From: Tilletia caries
Taxonomy: Eukaryota; Basidiomycota; Exobasidiomycetes; Tilletiales; Tilletiaceae
Direction of reading: 5' to 3'
DNA length: 64,000 nucleotides
NCBI GenBank assembly: GCA_032718865.1
Contig: JALUTQ010000001.1
Location: 310,001 to 374,000 of the forward strand
Shown here in pieces: positions 1 through 12,183 of this stretch; positions within the stretch are counted from its first letter, which is position 1, and the number at the start of each line of letters is the position of its first letter. The translations under genes were made by a program, and so were the position numbers. The notes beneath the pieces were generated by a model. That model saw only the letters and a list, made by a program, of their open reading frames with translations, was not told the DNA's origin and did not search any database.

Positions 1-1572
1 CAGCTCTACGAATGGGGAGACTCACAGTTCGGTGGGTTCTATGCCTTCCCCGTATTTGGGAACGCGGTTCAACGATTTGAAGATGGCGATTGACTTTGGA
101 GTAAGCTTGCCGAATCGCATCTCGTTCAGCATGTCGATGAAGGCTGGCAATCAGTGGAAAGTTATACTGCATGAGCAAGGCGCCAAGAACGAAGGAATGG
201 GGGGTTTACAGCGAGCTTACTCTGATCTTTCTGACGGAAGACTTGGGTCAGATTGTACTGGAAGTTGATGGCTGAGTTCCAGCATTTGGCCTCGAATCTG
301 TAAAATCAGTTGAATGCGATAAGCGGCACCATCTACACAGACTAAACGTTTAATGCTCACGCAAACTTAGGCTGGTTGTTGTATGTCACCGGTGGCAGTT
401 GGAAGAAGTCCCCGGTAACGATGAGCTGAGAAGGCGCAACAGGTCAGCTTGATGAGAAGGGTAAGAATTGGAGGGAAAAGTTTCTCACTTGAATACCGCC
501 AAAGGGCTTGGTGCTCTTCCGAAGCATCCTCGCGATCTCCTCCAATTTGTCGAACAGGTCGGCGTCCAGCATGGACACTAAAAGGAGGCAGAGTACGGTG
601 AGCCTATCGATCCCGGGCGGCGCGCAGCGTAAGATCATCCAACGTACCTTCATCAATGATGAGGACCTTTGTTTTGAGCCAGCGAGCAACTGATTTGCGA
701 TTCTTGCGGAGGAACGCCATCAGCTGAGGCACGGTTCCCGCTCCGAGACCAATGCCAGCAAAACTGTGGAGGGTGGTACCTCCGACATTGCACGCAGCGA
801 TACCGGTAGAAGCAGTGATGGCGACTGCATCTGGATTGCGCGCGTGGCGGGTTCGGAGCTCCTTAATGATTTCTCTGAGCAGGACGGATTTGCCGGTACC
901 TTTGGGGCAGCGAGATGATATGCAAAACCGGGGTCAGTTGTGCTATAATGCGCATACATGCTAGTATTACGGGGTGGACGTACCTGCTGAACCGGTGTAG
1001 AAGACGTTCTGTTGCCTGTCGACGACCTTACTGAGCACCATCTGTTGTTCAGTGGACAAGAAGACCTTGGCGTATGTTGGTTTGGGACCATTTTCTGCGA
1101 CATTGCCCGGTTTGGAGAATATGGACTGGGAGGACGTGGCGCGCTTGGACTTGAGCAGGTCCGAGGACGACTGGCCAAATATCGAGGGTAGCGTTCTTCC
1201 CTTGCTTTCGCCAGCGGTGGTGGGATTCTGAAGCCCGCTTCGGGGCCGCTTGGCTGGACCACCGTCGGCCGAGCTGGAGGCGAGTGAATGCTTTCCAGAG
1301 CTCATTGCGGACTCGGGAACGTCGGGCGAGGAGGACCAACCGTCGTAGAAGACTTCTGCGCTCGATTCTCGGACAGAGCGCTGACTTCCTGATGGCTTTC
1401 CCTGACTGCCGCTGGCGCTGGCGCCGCCTTGGCTGGCTTGCTGGGAGGACTTGCTGAAGGTGTTCGTTGCGCCGAGGTCCTTTGATGTTCCTGACCAGGA
1501 CCGCTTGAGGGAGGTCAGACCAGAACGCGCCTGGTTGGAGGAGCTGCTCGGGTTGAGCGGGCGTCTGTCCAT
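1..1572 (-). CDS. PIF1: PIF1-family DNA helicase, 3' part cut by window edge
   Basis: A 5'-to-3' DNA helicase of the Pif1 family, which in fungi acts on telomeres, G-quadruplexes and mitochondrial DNA. Exons read as 1572-984, 899-648, 577-489, 425-361, 297-221, 143-26; the gene continues past base 1. About 190 Ser-rich N-terminal residues precede the helicase core. The core shows Walker A GTGKS formed across the first intron, motif Ia TASTGIAA, Walker B IIDEVSM, then [20 protein letters not shown] and [11 protein letters not shown], the usual Pif1 order. I chose the Met at 1572 (MDRRPLNP); an upstream in-frame Met at 1692 would add a pyrimidine-rich stretch that looks like 5' UTR. This is a cellular Pif1, not the Rep-linked helicase of Helitrons, since no Rep domain precedes it. 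The family is certain; the exact start is not. Confidence 0.93.
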
Positions 1573-1708
1573 CAAGAGCTGTAGAGATAGGGAAGGGAGA
1601 GAGAGAGAGAGAGGGAGAGAGACGCGTCTGTCAGTGGGTAGTAAGGTAAATCGCGTGTTGGTTGGGAGATAGAGAAAAACGCGTCGAGACACGCTTGTGT
1701 GTTTGTCG

Positions 1709-1768
1709 TATGGAACGCCGTTTGGGTCAGCCTTTCAGGTCGCCCAACATTTTTCCAGGGTCGCCCAA
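1709..1768 (+). repeat. Left terminal inverted repeat of the 1.9-kb element
   Basis: Reads inward from TATGGAACGCC and ends GGGTCGCCCA. It contains two internal copies of GGTCGCCCAA separated by a short T-run. It is the reverse complement of 3544-3603 apart from one base in the homopolymer. Confidence 0.85.
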
Positions 1769-2265
1769 ACTTTCCACTGCTAAGTATACCACTGCCCAAT
1801 CACCCCTACCCATCCTCAAACCCACGCAGCGCCCATTGCTGCGCCTATCCGTCTGCGCCTGTCTTGCAGCACGTCTCGCGCGCGCTTTTCTGCCGACTCT
1901 GCTGACCCTTCTCCTTTCTCCGCCGCTGTCCAGCTGGGTGCTTACTGCTGGTACCAATCGCTGATCACTTCTTCTCTCGCCAGTCATCTCCAACCTTGTT
2001 CAATCCTTATTGTTGCAGCCTCTTCGGATCTTCACACCTGCTCCTTGCCAGCTACAGCTTGCGCTTTGCGCGCTCTCGAATCACGTCTTGGCGGCAGACT
2101 TCAAGGGCCATACATTTTTGACCTGAGGTGAGCGCGCCCGCTTTCCTACATGCACAGTGCTCAATGCTCATCACCATTCTCTTGCGCTGCACCCTGCCTT
2201 ACAGCCACACGACCGCGCAGCAACGATGAATCATTGACCGGCGAGCCACTCTGTCCTGTGCGCGT

Positions 2266-2838
2266 GTGATCAGGGTTCGGGTGCTGTGCAAGGTGAGACG
2301 GCTACTTCCCGAATCACGGCATGCATCCATTACTTCGTTCACTGATAATCGATTACAATCTTCCACAGCTACTCGCGACGTACTGGCCGAGCTTTGCGAG
2401 CTGCGCGTAAGCGACACCCGGATTGCGGCTTTGTTTGGCTGCTCAGCCTCTACCATCAAGCGCCGACGACAAGAAGCGGAACTACAGAAGCAACGAAGCG
2501 AGATGACTTTGGACGAACTCTGTGCTGTGAGTTCGCTGCTGGCCTGCGGCCCAATCATCCTCATTTGCTTCTCATCACCTTTCTCCTCTCTTACGCAGTC
2601 CATTGAACGCGTTCGAGAAATACCGCCGCCTCTGTCCGGACAGCGTTCCTCGAAGCCCGGTGCTGCTGCCGGTGCCGCTGCTGGTGGCGAAGCCGCTGCG
2701 TCCAGAAAGGCGCGGGCTGTCCGCGGATGCGCCAGTCGGAGCGGACGACGAGCCCGCGCGCGAGCTGGCGCCGGTCGTAGCGTTGTTCGTCGTCTTCGTC
2801 AGCAGTTCCTCCAGCGAAGATCCCTCCTTTTCGCCTAA
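2266..2838 (+). pseudogene. HTH-containing transposase-like fragment
   Basis: The reading frame carries a helix-turn-helix-like segment around 2380-2500 (ELRVSDTRIAALFGCSAST followed by a basic stretch). Such a segment is common at the N-terminus of integrase-type transposases. A plausible intron (donor GTGAGT near 2527, acceptor GCAG at 2598-2600) would join it to SIERVREIPPPL. Beyond that the frame becomes Ala/Arg-rich and no DDE core is visible. On the opposite strand 2575-3039 holds another open frame with EELIRALLGEKEG, also without a recognisable domain. Probably the remains of the coding part of the surrounding TIR element; the assignment rests on one motif. Confidence 0.35.
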
Positions 2839-3543
2839 GAGCGCGCGGATGAGTTCCTCACGCTGAAAAGTGGAGCCATGATGTGTTAGACGGGACAGAA
2901 CAACGGCATTGAGCGCGATAGCTGAGTTACTCACTTTTTTCGGGCGTGATGGGCATCTTGTGCTCGATGCTAAAGGTTGGTGGCCGCAGAGAAGGTAATG
3001 AGAAAGAAGAAGCGCGAGATGGAGAAGCCGCCTGTCCACTCACTGACGCACTCAACGACTCAAGGGCCAGGGTAGCCGAGAGAAGAAGGCAGCCGGGCAG
3101 AAGCAGAGCATGAATGCCAGAAGCAGCAATGCTGTGCGGGCTGAAACTTCTGTCATGGTGCCAGAGTGGGGAAGAAGAAGAGGGGGAAGAGCATCAGCAC
3201 AAGATTGAGAAAACTTGTTTGCTTGGATTGGGGCACTCACATGAATGGATCCATCCTGTTTCGTATCTGTTTGCTGGGGAGAGGTTGAGAAGGAAGAGAG
3301 TAAGTAGTGCGCGCTGAGTGGCTCGCAGAGCAGGCGGAAGGAGAAGAGGAGGACTGGGGAGGAGAGGGTGAAAGAAAGTCGAAAGACGTCAGCGGTCAGC
3401 GCACGCAAGTTCTGGGCTCGGTGCAGCACGCGCGCAGCTGTTGTAGGCGTAGGACGTAATGCTCGCATGTGCGCAGGTGTGTTTGTGTATGTGAAGATGC
3501 TCGGTGGATGAGGATTGATTCGCTGTGATGGTGGTTTTGGTGG

Positions 3544-3603
3544 TGGGCGACCCTGGAAAAAATGTTGGGCGACCTGAAAGGCTGACCCAAACGGCGTTCC
3601 ATA
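3544..3603 (-). repeat. Right terminal inverted repeat of the 1.9-kb element
   Basis: Mirror of the left repeat, ending CGTTCCATA, directly followed by the second TTTGTCG copy at 3604-3610. It sits about 130 bp upstream of the acidic-protein start codon, so the insertion now forms part of that promoter region. Confidence 0.85.
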
Positions 3604-3731
3604 TTTGTCGCGCGTGTTGGAGTCACGTGATTATATACTTTGACCACCCGCCTTCCACCCAGCACTCGCTGAGCACTGACTTGTTCTGCTGGACAGCCAT
3701 CACCTCAATAAGAAAAGACCTGCACAACAAG

Positions 3732-5728
3732 ATGGCGGCAGACGCGCTCGCTCTCTCATCCGCTGCGGTCCCAGATCTGCTGACCTCTGATGCAGACTTC
3801 GACCAGCTGCCCAGCACGCCCGCGTTGGCGAACGGAACCGAAGCCGAGCCCGTCGTGATAGACGATGAGGACGACGACGGGGACGAGCATCAGGACGGAA
3901 TCGATTTTGATCAGGAGGACGACGACGACGACGACGACGATGATGACTACGAGATACTGGAGGACGCAAATGGCGGCGCTGGCCAGTCCAATGACGGTCA
4001 GGACGGCGTCGGTGCGCGAGGTGGAGCAGACGACGGCACCGACGCTGACGAGCTCGCCGGTGAAGAAGATCTGCTCGGTCTCGGGATGCATTCGACAGTC
4101 ACACACGTAGACACAGAGGAAGAAGGCGGCGGCGAAGACGATGCAGACGCTGGCGAAGGACCGGGCGAAGAATTCCTGCCAACGGTGCTCATCGAGTTTG
4201 AAGACTCCCTGTTCGATCTCTTCGCACAACAGGCAGGCGATGGCAAACACGACAGCGAGCAGAATGCGATTCCACTGAAGGCGCCGACAGACATTCTTGA
4301 CCAACCGCTGTCCAGTCTCTTTGCAACACTTCGCATTCCAGACGCGCTGGGCGAGTTTCTCGAGAAAGATTTGGCTCTGGTGCTCCGCAGCCCAGAGGTG
4401 GACCTGGAAATGACGGAGGTGCGTTGCAGCATCCTTCACCGTCTTTTCAAATGACAGGACCGAGAGCAGCAGAACTGACAGTCTTGAATCGAATCGTGTC
4501 TGCAGAACGACACCACCGCTGAACAGGTCCTTTTACAAGACTTCCTTGATATACATCCCTCCAATTCCAACGGGGATGCAGTCCGACTACGATTCTCCCA
4601 ACGTCAATCCTTCCTCACTCGCTTCAAAATGCTCGGCGGCGTCGTGAATGCTGCTCAAATGCCCGCGGCGCCTCTCTCTCCCACCACAGCTGTCTCATCG
4701 TGGATGTCCCGTGCCAAGTCAAACTCACGCAGAGCCAACGGCGGCGACGACGAAGCTGACGAGCTCGATGACGAAGCTGGTGGTGTAGATGGGGGTACAC
4801 TTGGTGAACACCACGAACCCGATGATGATGATGAGGGACGCGAGCCAGAATGGGATGAAGCCGAGGGCGAAGGAGAAGTCAACGAGCATTGGGAAGGCGA
4901 GGCCGAGGGTGAGGGTGAAGAGGAAGACGAGGACGAAGGGGAGGGAGAAGGAGAAGGAGACGATGATGTCATCTTGATTGAGGATGATGACGACCACGAA
5001 GCTGGGCCGGGACCAGACTACGAAGAAGGGTACGAAGAAGGATACGAAGAGGGCGACCAGATCGTGGACACAGAAACAAACGACCATGATCTCCAAGAGG
5101 GCGGCCCGGATGAGGACCCAGACCACAGACAAACAGACGAGCACGCAGAGGAGCAAGATCAGGACGATGAGGAGGGCGTTGATCTCGACGAGGGTGGAGA
5201 GGAGGGGGACGAGGTATACGAGGATAATGAGGGCGTGGAGGGGCCCTCTAAGACATCGGGCGAAAAAGGCCCCTCACTGCCCGCGACAGCAGAGTCCGCG
5301 CCACCCTTGTCTGCTTGGAAAGAGCCCGCCTCCTCGGCGACGAACACAGTGCCTACCGATGGGACTGCACAAGTAGCCCCCGAACAAGTTGGTGAGTCCG
5401 AAATTTTCTCATGTTTGGCCTTCAATGTTCTGAAAGATTCACTGACCCCCGACTTTTTCTTTACCCCGTTTGTGCTATAGACGAAGGTGAATACGAAGAC
5501 AATGCATCCGGCGATCTCGTCGACCGTGCAGGTGCTCTCGGCGCAACATCATCCTTGACGGGGAAGCGCTCCTTTGACGAGACTGATGATGATCTTCAAC
5601 AAGAAGAGGGAGATGAGGGTGCGTTGCTTCTCTTATTGGCCGATGGCCGCCGATTATTTCTACGTGTTTGCTGTTTTTGCTGAACAGATTGTCCGGTCCT
5701 TACAGGTGCGAAACGGCTCAAAGTATGA
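3732..5728 (+). CDS. Acidic low-complexity protein, unknown function
   Basis: A 577-residue protein from four exons (3732-4418, 4506-5391, 5481-5618, 5706-5728); splice phases agree and the frame closes at a TGA. Residues about 35-75 hold a long Asp run, and about 330-480 hold long Glu/Asp-rich tracts with short EEGYEEGY repeats. Between them are two ordered-looking parts: VLIEFEDSLFDLF / PLSSLFATLRIPDALGEFLE, and after the first intron LLQDFLDIHPSNSNGD with RFSQRQSFLTRF. The C-terminus has short basic patches (GKRSF, GAKRLKV) that could serve nuclear import. No named family recognised. The charge suggests a nuclear or chromatin-linked role, which is inference. The TIR element lies directly upstream. 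Confidence 0.8.
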
Positions 5729-6395
5729 AAGGCCTACCAGATCTCCAACACCATCTGCACTGCACAGCTTCCCTCTCATTTCCACCCCTCGTCACCGTCC
5801 TTCCGGCAAACTTCGCTCACGCATCAAAAGCGGCACTTGCCCCTGCCTCTCAAATCCGGCAGGGCACCAACTCCGCAGATTCTCTGCTTGCACCCCTCGA
5901 TCCTCAGTATCGCATGTGCGCTACACTACCCGGCAACCAAACCCGACCCTCCAACAACAGAGTTCCGAAGTCGCAAACAACAGCTTCCAAGAGCTTTCTC
6001 AGGCGAACCCGCCTGCCCTTTGCAACAATTTGACTTGATCAGGTAGGCAGCTTGACAACCCACACTGACACAAACGTCTTGTATTTTTCCTCCTCAGCTT
6101 TTTTCCGCCTCCGCGGCGTGACGCATCAGACGTCTGCAATCCAAACGGTGCTGCAACAAACACCCTCAAATCTTTGGTATCGTGCCCTGACCAGATCGAC
6201 AAAGAGAACACCCATCGACGTGTCCTTCCTTTTGATGCGGGATGGAGTTGCATAACGATTCCGAGGGAGGCAAGAGAGGCAGTATATAGGGGAAGAGGAG
6301 GAGGAACTGTCTCCGGACAAGATAGCGTGACGTGAGGTAGCACAAAGAGTTCCTATCAAGAAGCGAGCATGGATGAGCGAAAACAAAGTGATGAC
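5729..6395. other. Intergenic, tail-to-tail
   Basis: Between the 3' ends of the acidic-protein gene (+) and the BTB/RCC1 gene (-). Several short open frames overlap each other here, but none shows a motif or convincing splicing. Holds the two 3' UTRs as far as I can see. Confidence 0.5.
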
Positions 6396-9300
6396 TTATG
6401 TACCATGAGAAGTCGAAGCTGAGGGAGCCGAGCCTCCGCCGCCGCCGCCGCCACCGCGACCGCCACGACCCCGCCCTCTCCCTCCCCGACTTCGACCGCG
6501 CGAAGAAGCCTTAGATTCACCCTGAGCAGCACCTTCCTGCGCATTGCAGTCCGCCTCTTCCGTTCCTGTCCCTGTTCCTGTTCCTGCTGCTGCTGCTGTT
6601 GCATTTGCATTTGCATGTCCGCGTCGAGAACCGCCAGAAGCCGACTGACTGGCCCCACGCTGACTGCCCCCAGACCGTCCACCACGACCTCGGCCTCCCT
6701 TCTTCTCCTTCTCCTTCGCCTGCTCACCCTCAGCCTGACCACCGCCACCGGCCGACGGCGCCTGCAATTGTAGTTGTGCCGGACCCCGAGCCTCCTGCAC
6801 CCTCCGACTCTCACTCTCAAACCACCTCTCAAACTCAGCCGCCTCCGCCCTGCGCACCCGCTCCTCGTCCTCCCTCCTCCGCTCCTCCTCCACAATCTCA
6901 GCAAAGCTCTTCTTCACATTGCTCGCCCGGCGCAGGTCCTGGTCGACGGCATGCTGCTGCTGCTCCTGTATCTGCGCAAAGCTGAACTTGGAGGGGGTGC
7001 GGGGTGCGGAGGCGCTGATGAGGGACGGGATTTCGGAGGGAGTGGTGAAGGAGGAGGAGGATGGTATTACCGCTTCCCGTGCTTTTGGTAATGAACTGGG
7101 ACTGGGAGAAGGAAGACTGATGTTCTTGCTAGGTGGCGGAGATTTCCACGGCGAGCCATTTGTGGGAGTGGTCGTGCCGGCAGCAGACACGCCCGCTGCG
7201 GACGACGTCGACTCCCTCGTTCGAGCAGCCAGTGGAGAGACGGGGTTGTTGACCAAACCGGGAGCCGGACTTGAACCCGGAGTAGCCGACGAAGGCACTC
7301 TCCACGGTGTTCCCGTAGGCGTCGTACTAAGTCCAGGACTTCCGCCGCTCACGACAGAGTAAGGCACACCTGCCCCACCACGAGCAGCAACAGCAATACC
7401 AGCACCACCGATAGCGGTCGGCGTGGCCGTACCTGATGACGACTGTCGCTGACTCTGCAGCATAGCCTGCTTCCGCCGATCCTTCTGCGACAACTTGGGA
7501 GTAAAATTGACCGGCAAGAGACTGGGTGACGGTGGAGGCTGGGGCGTCGCCGCACCCGAGCCTGTCAGCGACGTACTACCAGAGCTAGAGCTGGGCTGGC
7601 GCCAGCTGCTAAGGGACGCAGTGGATGTCCCCGGCGTCGAAGCAGCAGGCTGCACGGTTGTAGGACCAGGCCGTCTCGCCTTCTCGCTGGCCATGATGCT
7701 TCGGAAGTCAGCTACGCCGTTGGGAGTACTTGTCGGAGCTTCCGCAACCACGTTCGATTTGGCGGCCCATGTCATCGAAGCACGCTGAGCGCCCGAATCA
7801 GAAGCGAAACTGGGCGGTGAACGGCCAAAGAGAGCAGCCGGTTGCTGGTGCGCTTGCTGCGATGCACCCCGGACAGCTCCGGGAAGAGGTGCCCAAGCCG
7901 GCATCGAGCTCAGCTTGACATTCGACAGCGCCGACAAGCTCGGACTGCCATGTTGCGACAGCGTATCCAAATCTTCATCCATTTCAAAGATAAGACTGTC
8001 ATCCGCATGAGCCTTGTGTGGCCGCATCTCCGGGCTAGTCGGCATCTGCTGCTGCTGAACGACAGAAACGGACACACTGGCTTTACGAGGCCGCGCCTGT
8101 GCCCGTTGTTTGGCACTCTTGAGTTCCTGCACAATCCGATCGTACTCGTCCTGGTTCGCCATGATGACAGCCAAGATCCGATCGGAAGCCAACGTGCGAT
8201 GGATGCGCTCGTCCTGCTTCTGCCGGACAAAGCTCGTCAAGTCGCGAAGCTGCTTGCCCTCGAGCTCGTCCAACATCCCCGTCTCAAGCAAGGACTCCAT
8301 CGTCTGCGTCGTCTGGAGCATACACGCCTCCTTGAGCTCGATCGCGTTGAAAGTGTCCGCGTCCGTCATCATCGCCGACACGTTCGTCGGCACCACTCGT
8401 CGACGCAGGAGGAGCGAACAGACCTGCTTCATCTTCGCAAGCGCCCACTCGTCCGCAGCAGCAAGCACCTCCAGCACAAAGTCGATAAACTGGTCCGGTG
8501 TCCGGTCTTGATCAGCCTCCTTGAAGAGCTCCACACCCGCATCAGTGTAGAGATGTAACAGGAGCAGCCGCGCGATTTCCCAGCGTAAATGCTGCATGTT
8601 CACCTGGATCCGCCCGTTTTCGAACCGGGTCGACGTCCACTCAGGCCGGAAGAAGTCGGCATAGAACGGCGAACGTCTCAGGATGACGGAGTGACAAGGC
8701 ACGACTCGATCGGAGAGGATCAGCTCGGTGTCCCGTAATGACGATGAGGACGCTTCCACCGCAACCTGTGTCTCGAACAACGTTTCCATGTCTTTCCGCA
8801 GGGTATGCGGAGGCGACCTTGGATTGGGCGAGGTCAACGAGGACCGCAGGGAATCCTGTAGTTCCAACGACTGGACCAGCTCCAGCAGTTCCGACTGAAT
8901 CACCGCGGGGACCATCTTGCTGGCCTGATACTGAGCCGCAATTTGCAAGCCGATACTCGTCGTCCATACCGCGGGCAGATCGTTGGTATAGAGGTAGTGA
9001 AGCAGGAAGACCGCAGTGGGGAAGCCGCAATTGGGCAAAGTGAGGGTAACCACCGAATCCGTAACGTGATCGACCCGCACACCGTCCGGCACACTCCCGC
9101 TGCCCGCCGACGCCAGCGCATCTCGTAGCGCCGGTACCCGAACGGCAAAAATGATACGATGCGCAGGGATGTACCTTCCCTCGGCAATGACGAACATGTC
9201 GCAACCAAAGGGGGGCACGAGATTGTTAGGCCCATACGCATCTCGCGCCATTCCCTCAGACAGGCCCCACCGCCGGACAGCCTCGCCCAACAACTTGCCA

Positions 9301-11637
9301 ACGCGCAAATGCCGATGCGAGACACCCTCCTCATTTTCGCTCTCCCCATCCGAGCTCTCCACATCCTCCTCATCTCCTCCGACGGCGCCGACGGCCTCCT
9401 CCCTCCTCCGGTCCGCCTCAACCACCTCGACGGAGATCTCGCGTTCTTCTTCGAAGCCGTGCTGGCTGATATCCCGGACTTTGAGGTGCGGCAGCAACGA
9501 CTGTAGATCCTCCTCGATCGAACGGCCGCGGATCCGAATGTCACGAAGGGGCGCGTCGGCCTTGATCGCCGCCCATCCGCCACTCTCGTTCGTGGCCACT
9601 TTGACGACGCGCTGCAGGTACGGAATCTGATGGAACTTGAACGCGTTCTTCCCCGAAGAAGAAGAAGAAGCGGCCGACGTTTTCGAAAACTTGGCAGGAC
9701 CGCTGCCCACAGGCTTATCCCCGCCCACCCGTCGCTCCCGCACAAAAACATGCCCGGACTCCGTACTAAGAATAATACTCCCATCCCCACCGATGGCCAC
9801 ATCACGAACGGCAGTAAACTTCCGCCGGACGCTCCAGATCGTAGACACCTCCGGCCGGACATGATTCCCGCCCGACTTCACATACTCGCTCGGATGCTCG
9901 AGCGAGAACGTGAACAGGTCGCCCGAGTCGGAAAGCGCGGCGAACGTCGTGCCCGAACTTGTGATCTTGCCCACCCGAATCTTGCGCTGGACCCGCCTGG
10001 AGGTGTACACCTCCTTGCCGGCGGGGAAACGGGTGGTGGGCGTCGCAGGGAACTGCAAGCGGAACTGTCCATCGTTATGGAAGACGATAACCTCGTCGGA
10101 CTCCAACACAACAGCCGTCGCAAACTCCGTCGCTGCAATCTGCTTGATGGGCTGGGCAGCGGTGATCGAGGTCACTTTGCGGGGCAAGACCTGCACGGGC
10201 GTCGCGGACCGATCGTACCCGAGCTGGCCCGTGTTCGTCCCCCAGGTGTACAGCGCGTCGGAGGTGAAGACGGCCGTGTGGATCTTACTCGCCGCAGCGC
10301 CCTTGACGTACTCCTTCTTGAGCACGCCCGAGACTTTGCGCGGACTGATCTGCAGATCGAGCTCGAGGGGACCCTGATGTGAACCTGGAATGGCACCAGC
10401 GAGCCCAGCCGAAGCGCTATTGCCCAGACTGCCCCCAAGCTGAGGCCCATTCGACGACGACCCGCTAAAAGTGGCCGTAGGCGCCCCCCCACCGCGGCCC
10501 GAGTTGCCTGTGGTAGAGCCGACGATGCCCTGGCCCTTCTCGAGCACGTACCCAAGCTGGGCAAACTTGTTCTGGCCGTAGGTGTACACGTCTCCGTTGG
10601 TGGAGAGGATGACGGTGTGGTCTTGGGCGACGGCGACGCTTGCGGCGCTGTCGTGGAAGTCTTTGAGGGGTTCTAGTGAGGTTTGCGATTGGTTCGCGCG
10701 GCCGAGTCTGTATGAATCGAGAAAGGACCCAGGGTGTTCAGTGTGTACTTCTTCCTGTCACTCCGAGTTCCAGACTACGCGGCTGCGTTGGGAAAAGGGG
10801 AAGAAGGACGTACCGTGCATTCCCGCCGAACCCACAGACCCAGACATTGCCACTCCGCTCGGTGGTGAGGACGACAGTATGCAACTTGCTCATGGCGACA
10901 TCCCGAATGCGCAAGCGATCATACCTGGCGCCCGCCTCCATCTGCTTCAATGCATACCCATCATATACCTTATTCAACAGCACCGACTTCGGCAGCGCCC
11001 GATCGTCCCCGTCCCCCAACCCAAGCGTGAAATTCCGATTCACGCCCCAGGTGAAGAGCTCGCTCCCGCCAATCTCAGGCGTCCAGCGCGGGTTCGTACC
11101 CGAGATCGTCGAATTGTACAGATCGAAGGGAGTCAACCCCTCGAAGTCCTTCACCCGCAAATCCGTATCCGCTTTACGAAGCAACGTGAGCGCGATGTGC
11201 AAGTTCCCCGCATAGAGCGCCAGATGCAACGCCGTATAGCCTGATTCGAAGTCCTGCAGGTTCACGTTCAGACTCGGGTGGGAGAGGAGCGCGTGGAGGA
11301 AGTCGATCGCGATGCCGTCCGGGGAGGCACAGACGAGATGTAGGCTCGTTCGCCCGAACTCGTCCCGTCGGTTTACCTCGGAGGGCGGGGCGGGCCCGAG
11401 GACGTGGTTATGGTTGTTACTGCCACCATCTCGGCCCCAGGAGGCACTATGTCCGCCCGGCGGGGAGCGCGCATACGAGCCTGAGCCGCCTCCTCCGCTA
11501 CCGCCACCGCCGGAAGTCGAAGGCTGCGCATGATTCGACCTGTCGTGGAGGTTGCCACCTTTAAGGACGACACGAAACCGCTGGAGGTCCCGTTGCTCCC
11601 AGCACTCAAGCAGGGAGAGCGCCGCTGGCGGGGCCAT
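6396..11637 (-). CDS. Ankyrin-RCC1-BTB protein, IBTK-like
   Basis: A 1711-residue protein from two exons (11637-10814 and 10707-6396; 106-bp intron, frame closes). Order: ankyrin repeats at about residues 90-165 (EFGRTSLHLVCAS, GYTALHLALYAGN); RCC1-type repeats from about 190 (ELFTWGVNRNFTLGLGD, VYTYGQNKFAQLGY, LYTWGTNTGQLGYD); two BTB/POZ domains near 780 (FVIAEGRYIPAHRIIF) and 935 (LILSDRVVPCHSVILRRS); then about 500 residues of Ser/Pro/Thr-rich sequence, a charged KSFAEIVEEERRRE helix and an RG/GR-rich tail. This is the layout of animal IBTK and related fungal proteins. BTB proteins of this kind often serve as Cullin-3 substrate adaptors; that role here is inferred from the family. The RG tail suggests RNA contact or arginine methylation. 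Confidence 0.9.
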
Positions 11638-12183
11638 GCAGCGCGGGCGGAAGTAAAGTTCTTGGAGAGCCGCGCGCTGAGTTCACGCAGCTCACCTGGA
11701 GAAAGAAAGATTGACCTTCGCCTTGTGTTAAGAGGAAGGGATCTCTCCAAGAACTTGTCTCGTTTTTCGCCTGTAGAACGGGCTGTGGGTGCGCTAGGAC
11801 CCGACTTGACGGACCTGGACCTGGACTTGGACGGGGGTGGAAGAGAGTGAGATTGGTAGCAAGACGGGGCGAGACAGCGAGTGAGCGAAGGGCAGACAGT
11901 CGTGGGCGATGGTCGTCTTCCCTCTCTCCTCTGCCTTTACTCCCTGCTCCGTGCTGACTTGGCTTGACCACCACGAGTGGCGGCGACCTTCGCCACGTTC
12001 TCTCATCCAGACACGTGCACGAGCAAAAAAAGACACGACGCGTAACAGGAGTCGGGAGCGCGACGTAAATCTCTCTCTTTCTCAGAGTAAGTATCTATTG
12101 GAATAGGGGGGAGAGGAACACAGCAGTACGACGGGCAGACAGGGTGACGGTTGGGAGAAAAGCGGGAGCCCCGGGTACTGGTT
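11638..12183. other. Promoter side of the BTB/RCC1 gene and 3' side of MTD1
   Basis: About 550 bp with no credible gene. Contains a run of GGACCTGGACCT-like repeats around 11811-11835 in the presumed 5' UTR of the BTB/RCC1 gene. No clear TATA element or conserved site seen. Confidence 0.45.

Larger units (their letters stand above)
1709..3603. mobile_element. DNA transposon relic with 60-bp TIRs and 7-bp TSD
   Basis: The ends are near-perfect inverted repeats (1709-1768 and 3544-3603; one run of 5 T versus 6 A differs), both beginning TATGGAACGCCG at the outer edge. They are flanked exactly by the direct repeat TTTGTCG (1702-1708 and 3604-3610), the signature of a cut-and-paste insertion. 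The 1895-bp interior lies in the divergent interval between the PIF1 start and the acidic-protein gene. It holds a helix-turn-helix ORF fragment on + and another broken ORF on -. Superfamily is undetermined: a 7-bp duplication is unusual (hAT and KDZ make 8, IS3EU 6). It is most likely a decayed or non-autonomous copy. Confidence 0.72.

Noticed and set aside
1..1572. PIF1 as the helicase of a Helitron
   Set aside because: Motifs are those of cellular Pif1, no Rep domain or zinc fingers precede it, and it lies outside the nested insertion.
3870..4440. Open frames opposite the Asp-rich tract (for example 3756-4439 on -), rich in Val
   Set aside because: Antisense shadows of GAC/GAT repeats in the acidic-protein gene; no independent motif.
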